DNA of 21,793 nt from the NCBI GenBank assembly GCA_003427395.1, contig BFEA01000513.1, positions 315,146 through 336,938 of the forward strand. Direction: 5' to 3'. Each line of letters opens with the position of its first letter. The first letter of the stretch is position 1. The DNA comes from Chara braunii (taxonomy: Eukaryota; Streptophyta; Charophyceae; Charales; Characeae). The notes below the pieces were generated by a model, which did not search any database, was not told the DNA's origin, and saw only the letters and a program-made list of their open reading frames with translations. A program made the translations under genes and the position numbers. Below, piece by piece: positions 17,080 through 21,793 of this stretch.

Positions 17080-17172
17080 CTGTCTGGCGCCTAGTGCCTA
17101 GCACACTCTACTACTCCGACTCTCGACGACCAATGTACATGATTGTCAATACCATGGTCGTCTTCTCTTCAT
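17080..17172 (+). other. third exon-like module, diverged
   Basis: It contains CTGGCGCCTAGTGCCTAG, CTCGACGACCAATG and TGTCAATACCATGG, and ends near ATGTACCTGGTACG, a donor-like position. It resembles the blocks ending at 15774 and 16740 in the order of its motifs. Confidence 0.25.
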
Positions 17173-17472
17173 GTACCTGGTACGTATCTCGTCATCCTCA
17201 ATCAGACCTTGATAACCCCCACACTCGCCCCTTTTTCTGAAAACTTTCCCCGTCTGTTCTCGTTTTGTTTCATGCTTGTCTCCTTCACTGGCATTCCGCC
17301 TTTCACTTTCAGTTGTTTCTTCTGTCGATCGCTATGTCAGTCTGACTGTGTTGTTGCCGTTTCCGGTCTGTCCATGCGTGTCCTTTCTTCTTCTACGCCC
17401 CCCTCCCCTTTTTTTTTTCGATGCTCCTTTCTTTCGTGTATAGCTGAGTCCGTAATTTAAAACGAAATTGAT
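17173..17472. other. pyrimidine-rich, intron-like stretch
   Basis: C/T-rich sequence after the donor-like site, with a T run at about 17410-17419. No gene is seen. Confidence 0.35.
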
Positions 17473-17575
17473 ATAATACTACTACTACTAATAATAGCAA
17501 TAACAATACTAGTAAAATAATAATAACACATTTCGATACTAATAATACTTAATAATAATAATAATATATATATAT
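17473..17575 (+). repeat. degenerate (TAA)n/(TAC)n and (TA)n microsatellite 5
   Basis: ACTACTACTAATAATAG, TAATAATAATAA and a final TATATATATAT. Confidence 0.85.
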
Positions 17576-17637
17576 CGTCACAAACACAACTGCCCGGTAA
17601 AACCGTAGGCAGAGAGAGAGAAGAGGACAACAAACGA

Positions 17638-17715
17638 GGGGCTGTGACAAACTGTTTCGTCGGAGTTTCACCGACTCATCAGGAGGCTGAACCCTCAACA
17701 GTCTGCAGAATCCCC
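17638..17715 (-). ncRNA. type III hammerhead ribozyme
   Basis: All core elements occur in order on the minus strand. Stem III 5' strand GCAGACTGT (17706-17698) ends in the cleavage triplet G-U-U. The stem I hairpin is GAGG-GTTCAG-CCTC. The catalytic box CTGATGA (17678-17672) follows. Stem II is GTCGG/CCGAC with a 7-nt TGAAACT loop. The second box is GAAA, then the stem III 3' strand from its last A, ACAGTTTGT (17655-17647). Stem III has 9 pairs (two G-U). After a mismatched internal loop, a further GGGG/CCCC closes the fold at 17715-17712 with 17641-17638. The A-U pair next to the cleavage site is present. Hammerheads self-cleave RNA. Open-stem-III forms are the type found in plant retrozymes and viroid-like RNAs. 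The cleavage triplet GUU is permitted by the NUH rule but less usual than GUC. No second copy is visible in this window. Confidence 0.85.
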
Positions 17716-18130
17716 TCACTGATTACACTGTAAATGATAATCTACCTTAACCAAAATCAAAGTAGACTATCACTCACCCACACCAGATGGAAAACTCTAC
17801 AGACTGTCGGTTCACACCCCATCACAAGCCAGCAAAACATCCACGAAACAAAGAAAGGTCTGTCACAGCCAAAAAATACACTCCAGACACGCCGCTGGCA
17901 CTAGAGGCACAGCATGGCCGCCTATATACATATATATAAACTGAGTGTATGCGAGTATATATTGATAAAACGAGGGCGCGATGTATTCGGGGATGGCTGC
18001 CCGATTTAGTGCCTATCAACGATCAATCCAAACATCGCAACGTAGGAGACTTAACTGTTCTCCTCTCGCCGCCGCCGTTTGCCCGCTTGATGCCCCCAAT
18101 CATATCTCACATTTTCTGTGTGTGTGCATT
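17716..18130. other. flank of the ribozyme, no gene seen
   Basis: Contains a short inverted repeat, GATAATCTAC (17736-17745) with GTAGACTATC (17762-17771), 9 of 10 pairing, and a TATATACATATATATA patch near 17923. The coding frames are short and unconvincing. Confidence 0.4.
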
Positions 18131-18138
18131 CATTCGCT

Positions 18139-18155
18139 CCCTCTCTCTCTTCTCC

Positions 18156-18212
<57 letters not shown>
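18139..18212 (+). repeat. (CT)n microsatellite
   Basis: An almost pure CT tract, directly followed by TTCGAGTACCAG, so it also has the look of the polypyrimidine tract of a splice acceptor. Confidence 0.95.
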
Positions 18213-18216
<4 letters not shown>

Positions 18217-18256
18217 GTACCAGGTACTAATCTTCGAAGGTGGCGTCTCGATGCAG

Positions 18257-18293
18257 GTACCTCGAAGACGAAGCTGGAGTTATGTCATCACAG
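18257..18293 (+). other. 37-nt microexon-like block, copy 1
   Basis: It is bounded by GATGCAG on the left and CACAG|GTAAGC on the right. The first 23 bases (GTACCTCGAAG, then ACGAAGCTGGAG) are identical to 19247-19269, while the last 14 differ except at their ACAG end. In one frame both copies read CRYLEDEAG. The upstream coding sequences differ by exactly three bases (VASRC against VASC), so the frame is kept. No protein family is recognised. Confidence 0.4.
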
Positions 18294-18420
18294 GTAAGCC
18301 TCTTTCTCTCTGGCTCTCTCTCTCTCTCCGTGTCATGCATGTTCGGTGGCCGTTTTTCTGTGTCCAGATCGTGGCAACGAGAGCCCGAAGCGCGAAAATA
18401 TATATGCGTCTCTCTCTCTC

Positions 18421-18530
18421 TCTCCCACACACGCACACAGACACACGTGCGCAAATACACACACACACACACGCACATACACACACCCATACGCACTTTC
18501 GTATACTCGTAGGCACACACACACACTCAC
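18421..18530 (+). repeat. (AC)n microsatellite
   Basis: CACACA tracts with GCA, TACA and CCATA interruptions. Confidence 0.85.
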
Positions 18531-18666
18531 GTAGTAATAGTGTATATGCCCCGTTCTAGCGATAGATTCATTCGATTTTGTTCACCCAAACAGTAGAGGT
18601 ATAAGATGTCAGCCACGCGATAGGTGACTTACATGTTTTTTCATTTTTCCGTCGTCGTTGTCGTCA

Positions 18667-18784
18667 GCCAGTGTAGCTTGCAGCCAACGCAATACAGTCT
18701 GTTACGATGTGCAGCATACCAGGACCTCAGTATGCAGATCACAACCGGCACAAACACGCCTCCAACGAGCCGGGCGAGTGAAAG
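18667..18784 (+). other. candidate exon, AG...|GTAAGC
   Basis: CGTCGTCGTTGTCGTCAG ends at 18666 and GTAAGC starts at 18785. The enclosed 118 bases are less repetitive than their flanks. Short frames only; the product is unknown. Confidence 0.25.
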
Positions 18785-18821
18785 GTAAGCTTCCCTTTTC
18801 CCCGTCTCTCTCCTCCTTCCT

Positions 18822-18907
18822 CTTCTTCTTCTTCTTCTCCTTCTTCTTCTTCTACTCGCGCGACTATCCGTTTCTTCTGCTCATGTGCGCTAGCACCTTT
18901 GCGCGAC
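18822..18907 (+). repeat. duplicated TTC-rich segment, copy 1
   Basis: TTCTTCTTC, then CTCGCGCGACTATCCG and CTCATGTGCGCTAGC recur as CTCGCGCGGCTATCCG and CTCGTGTGCGCTACC at 20057-20137. This links sequence about 1.2 kb apart. Confidence 0.7.
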
Positions 18908-19222
18908 CCCCCTTTTCTCCCTCGTCTCCTTCGCCGTTCTCCTCTTCGCTCCCTGCTTGCGCTGCCGCCCCGCGCACCCTCCTTCTATCGCGCGGTCATC
19001 TTCTTTTCCGAACTTCCCCACGAGCTAACTAGCCCGCTTCCTGCTTGTCACCTCCTCTCTCCTTCTTCCCCTTCTCTCCATCTCCTTTTTCTTCTCCTCC
19101 TCCTTCCCTCCTACTTCTTCTTCTTCTTCAGTCTTCTCCTTTCACTACTCCCGTTACACTTCCGCGCGTCGCCCTTCGTCCGCGCGACCCTTCTTGGTTC
19201 CATTCAGAGTCCCCCTCCGCCT

Positions 19223-19560
19223 AGACTTCGAGGTAGCGAGCTGCAGGTACCTCGAAGACGAAGCTGGAGCGACGGCGCTACAGGTAAGTACCTCTGGTCT
19301 CCGCCCAACCTCTCTCTCTCTTTCTCTTTCACGTCTCTCTCTCTCACTCTCACATCTCTCTCTCTCACTCTCTCGTACTCCGCAGATACTGAGAAGTCAG
19401 ACAAGGAGAGGGAAAAGAAGAGATGGTGGACTTAGAAGAGGAAGAAGAAGAACACTCTCTCTCTCTCCCTCTCTTTCTCACACACACACACATACACACA
19501 CATACATAGTGTGGTAGTGTATGTTTCCATGTTCTAGCGGTAGATTCATTTATTTTGTTT
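19223..19560 (+). repeat. tandem unit 2 of a roughly 1-kb local duplication
   Basis: It contains CTTCGAGGTAGCG, the second 37-nt block, AG|GTAAGT, CT-rich and (AC)n tracts and GTTCTAGCGGTAGATTCATT (about 19531), in the same order as unit 1. Confidence 0.7.
19247..19283 (+). other. 37-nt microexon-like block, copy 2
   Basis: Same length and boundaries as copy 1: GAGCTGCAG before it and GCTACAG|GTAAGT after it. It shares its first 23 bases with copy 1. Its tail differs, giving the residues ATALQ where copy 1 has VMSSQ. Confidence 0.4.
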
Positions 19561-19641
19561 TTATTTATTTGCTTATTTATTCGTCTTATTTATTTATTTG
19601 TTTATTTGTTTTATTCATCCCGCTCATTTTATTGCAAATAG

Positions 19642-19741
19642 TGTTGGGAGTGATTGAAGACTTACCCGTCTTCTATCTCGCTCCCCCGTCGTCGTCCGAG
19701 TCAGCGTCGTCGTCGTCGTCGTCGCCGCACCGCATGCTCAG
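19642..19741 (+). other. candidate exon with (GTC)n, AG...|GTAAGC
   Basis: A T-rich tract and TTGCAAATAG end at 19641, and GTAAGC starts at 19742. The 100-base interior includes a CGTCGTCGTCG run that would code a Ser or Arg tract in two of its frames. The product is unknown. Confidence 0.25.
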
Positions 19742-19869
19742 GTAAGCGCTCTCCTCCTCCCTCCTTCTTCCCCTTTTCTTCCCTTCTTCTTATAATTCCT
19801 TTCTTTCTTCCTTCTACTTCCTTCTCCCTATGCCATGCCGCTATTCTCTTCTTTCGTTGCTAACTCCAG

Positions 19870-20002
19870 ATCGCGAATTCCTCTTTCCCTTCGCCCGGTC
19901 TCCTCCCGCTCTCACCGCGCTATCTCCTTTACTCGTCGTTTCCTCACCCGTCGCCTCCCGCAATCCTCAACCTCGCCTATGGTAGCAGCGGATGCAGGCG
20001 AG
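19870..20002 (+). other. candidate exon, CTCCAG...|GTAAGT
   Basis: An acceptor-like GCTAACTCCAG ends at 19869, after a long pyrimidine tract. GTAAGT starts at 20003. The enclosed sequence is Arg/Ser-rich in its open frame. The product is unknown. Confidence 0.25.
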
Positions 20003-20056
20003 GTAAGTGCTCTTCACATCTCCCCCCCTTCTTTCCTCTTCTCCTCTCCTTCTTCG

Positions 20057-20137
20057 AATTCTTCTCCTACTTCTTCTTCTTCTTCTCGCGCGGCTATCCG
20101 CTTCTCCTGCTCGTGTGCGCTACCATCTTCGCGCGAC
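20057..20137 (+). repeat. duplicated TTC-rich segment, copy 2
   Basis: Counterpart of 18822-18907, with about one substitution every ten bases outside the TTC run. Confidence 0.7.
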
Positions 20138-20279
20138 TCTCCTCTCCGCCTACTCTCCCGAAGTGCCTCTGCTTCTGGTCATGCACGATCCTCCCCCTTG
20201 CCCGCACCCGTGACTTCCTACGTTGGTTGCGGGGCGGGGTACTTCGAGCGCAGTGTGTAGATTGCGTTGGACTCTAGGA

Positions 20280-20311
20280 CCGAATCTGCCTGGTTTCGGA
20301 GGCAGATTCGG
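20280..20311. repeat. perfect 12-bp hairpin, 8-nt loop
   Basis: CCGAATCTGCCT (20280-20291) pairs with AGGCAGATTCGG (20300-20311) around GGTTTCGG. It lies 36 bases upstream of a 29-base poly-A run. Confidence 0.8.
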
Positions 20312-20347
20312 TAGTGTAAATTTAAGAAAGAATAACTACGGAACCAG

Positions 20348-20376
<29 letters not shown>
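20348..20376 (+). repeat. 29-base poly-A run
   Basis: Homopolymer. It could be a retroposon tail on the plus strand, or a poly-T terminator if the tRNA-like unit to its right is read on the minus strand. Confidence 0.9.
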
Positions 20377-20378
<2 letters not shown>

Positions 20379-20453
20379 AACTAATATAGAAAGTAAAAGG
20401 AAAAATAAAGGGAAACCTAACTATTAACTGTACCTGCAAGCCAAGTGTCGGAT

Positions 20454-20543
20454 CCCCCTTTCAAAGGGGGCTCAGTCCTAACCAACCGACTAACTTTAAC
20501 TACTTCTAACCCTAAGGTCGCGGGTTCAAGTCCCGGCCTTCCG
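20454..20543 (+). other. tRNA-like segment (B-box-like T arm), uncertain
   Basis: A GCGGG-TTCAAGT-CCCGG arm (20520-20536) looks like a tRNA T arm with one mismatch, and GGGTTCAAGTCCC fits a Pol III B box. The CCTTCCGA that follows looks like an acceptor 3' strand, but no matching CGGAAGG is found upstream and the D arm does not fold. A short CCCCCTTT / AAAGGGGG hairpin precedes it. It may be a tRNA-derived repeat, not a functional tRNA. Confidence 0.25.
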
Positions 20544-20589
20544 AACGCAGGGTTAAAGCCGAGCTCCTTGCAAGAAGAAGCTAGCTCAG

Positions 20590-20660
20590 GGGTCCGGCAG
20601 ATTCAATCCCTGAGTCTGTCGCCGAACAGTTTGCACCTTAACCTACTGAGCTAGCTCCCA
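20590..20660 (-). other. tRNA-like segment with A and B boxes, minus strand
   Basis: On the minus strand GGGAGC is followed by TAGCTCAGTAGG (20653-20642), a good Pol III A box. About 30 bases later comes GGATTGAATCT (20609-20599), a B box with the key G, T, GAATC positions kept. The acceptor and T stems do not close well. This fits a tRNA-derived SINE head or tRNA pseudogene. Confidence 0.3.
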
Positions 20661-20679
20661 ATTCAAGTAGAAAGGTGTA

Positions 20680-21700
20680 GTGCAGTGGCTCGGACCGATT
20701 ACCGGCCCGGGCCTGTCTTCTAGGTCTGCGTGTGCACACGCTTGCTGGTCCGCTTGCCTATCTGAGTGCTTGCCGGTCTTGAGTGTGTGTGTGCCCGGAA
20801 AGGGCACCTGGTTAACCGGTATGGCCCGAAGGGCCGGTACTCAGCCGTGGCCGAGACATTGAGGGTCGCAGCGGGGAAAACACTCAAGTAGCGCGGAAAA
20901 AGGCCCGCGACTCTAAGAGCCGCGGAAAATACTTAAGTAACAGGTGGACCGGTACCACACCAAGTAGTGGTATACGCGTGGGGAACCGATCGCCGAGCAG
21001 AAGAAGACAAACGTTAGCACTTTTAGAGGCCCGGTACTGTCAGGTAGGCGGGTACTAGGTCAAGTAGTCTCAGTCTAGACCCCATGCAGACAATATCAAA
21101 GTTCGTTACGGTGTCTCCCTCTGCAGAGGGACGAAGGCATCGGTCGCTCAGGTAGTCATGCGGTCAGGAAGTCACCTCCCAAGGGCGACTCCCTTTCTAC
21201 CTACGGGAGGCTGAGCTAAAGCCTCAACCTCGCTTACGGTGCACTTAGTAAGGATAAAGGTACCGCTTAAGCAAATGTCAACAATCGGGGCGTTACCTCA
21301 ACCCCGGTGATCATACACTAATAATCACTCCGGTCGTACGGCCGGGGCGCGTATTAATTTATTCTGACTGATGTACTGACGATTAAGTCTCAGCGTACAT
21401 CGTAGATCTACTCGTCATAACATCAACCCTATCGACCCCTCAACCTCTTCGGTCGAAGGGTATTACTACAGATCCTAACCTTCACAGCGTGCGTCATAAT
21501 AACGAGCGCGCATACTTAACGAAATGTTCTCACCGATTTTGCCCTGGCCTCAATGGCCGAGGAATTCGGTTCAAGCGTCACGCTCAAGCATGCACACCCC
21601 TTTCCGTTCCAGACTGGCTCCATTATGGTAGCCGACGTCGACACTGTGTCGAATGCAAAAGCGTGGCCAAATACCCTTGTAAGGGTATTTGGTCCGACAC
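20680..21700. other. hairpin-rich stretch without coding frame
   Basis: Contains GTGCCC-GGAAA-GGGCAC (20791-20807), GGCCC-GAA-GGGCC (20823-20835), the 16-bp palindrome TCCCTCTGCAGAGGGA (21116-21131) and 12-bp arms CCAAATACCCTT / AAGGGTATTTGG (21667-21692). It also has the repeated phrase GCGGAAAA followed by AAGTA (about 20870-20940). No rRNA or known RNA family is recognised. Confidence 0.5.
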
Positions 21701-21793
21701 CGCCCACCCAATCCGGCTGCCCGCCCACCCACACCCATCGACCCAGCCCGACCGCCTGCCCGCCACCAACCCACCCACCCACCCACGCACACC
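21700..21793 (+). repeat. (CCCA)n / C-rich simple repeat at window end
   Basis: Tracts of CCCACCCA, CCCGCC and CCACC running to the end of the window. Confidence 0.85.

Larger units (their letters stand above)
18228..18582 (+). repeat. tandem unit 1 of a roughly 1-kb local duplication
   Basis: The order is a TTCGAAGGT...GCG block, the 37-nt microexon-like block (18257-18293), AG|GTAAG, CT-rich and (AC)n tracts, and then GTTCTAGCGATAGATTCATT at about 18553. The same order recurs at 19223-19560, offset about 990. Confidence 0.7.

Noticed and set aside
17647-17706. Type I reading of the hammerhead using GUC at 17648-17646
   Set aside because: Stem I would not pair in that arrangement, whereas the type III arrangement pairs all three stems.
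18227-18559. Cys/Val- and Ser/Leu-rich frames over (CT)n and (AC)n
   Set aside because: Low-complexity translations of dinucleotide repeats; the candidate exon evidence rests on splice-like borders instead.
20454-20660. Functional tRNA genes
   Set aside because: Acceptor and D stems do not close in either candidate; only box-like motifs remain.

Overview
This is a repeat-dense nuclear sequence from a eukaryote. It holds no intact gene that I can name. Several clues point weakly to the green-plant lineage (a land plant or streptophyte alga). They are a plant-style LINE remnant with a zf-RVT-like C-terminal zinc knuckle, two TTTAGGG units inside the sequence, a type III hammerhead ribozyme like those of plant retrozymes, and many AG|GTAAG or GTATG splice-site look-alikes. 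The species cannot be named from the sequence.

Layout. 0-1.7 kb: a GC-rich block, then a degenerate asparagine-rich ORF. 1.9-2.8 kb and 4.87-5.24 kb: copies of a retroposon-like repeat in opposite orientations, with a poly-A tail, a conserved 40-nt hairpin and tandem 5' subunits; a further copy lies at 8.9 kb. 2.9-4.2 kb: weak ORF remnants and an AT-rich tract with a 98-bp tandem duplication. 5.24-7.85 kb: a block of homopolymers, (CAAT)n, CpG-rich ends and strong hairpins. It is broken by an assembly artefact: 885 bp copied from 15110-15994, joined through a perfect 38-bp Tn5/Nextera mate-pair junction sequence. 8.05-8.65 kb: a second asparagine-rich ORF, on the minus strand. 9.5-10.67 kb: the C-terminal part of a LINE polyprotein on the minus strand, with two in-frame stops. 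10.67-11.3 kb: CGTACG palindromes, a 447-base N gap and (ATTG)n. 11.5-12.4 kb: a tandem satellite with a period of about 161 bp built from sub-units. 13.0-17.6 kb: an old, diverged array of locally duplicated modules, with TAA microsatellites, GTCAC-rich minisatellites, three TATA promoter-like modules and exon-like blocks. 17.6-17.7 kb: a complete type III hammerhead ribozyme on the minus strand. 18.1-20.3 kb: pyrimidine-rich sequence with five AG|GTAAG sites and duplicated exon-like blocks, including a 37-nt microexon-like block present twice. 20.3-21.8 kb: a hairpin-rich stretch with tRNA-like box motifs, ending in (CCCA)n.

The strongest observations are the hammerhead ribozyme, the mate-pair adapter misjoin, the terminal-hairpin retroposon family, the 161-bp satellite and the duplicated promoter/exon modules. 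Most long open frames here are translations of microsatellites and are not listed as genes.
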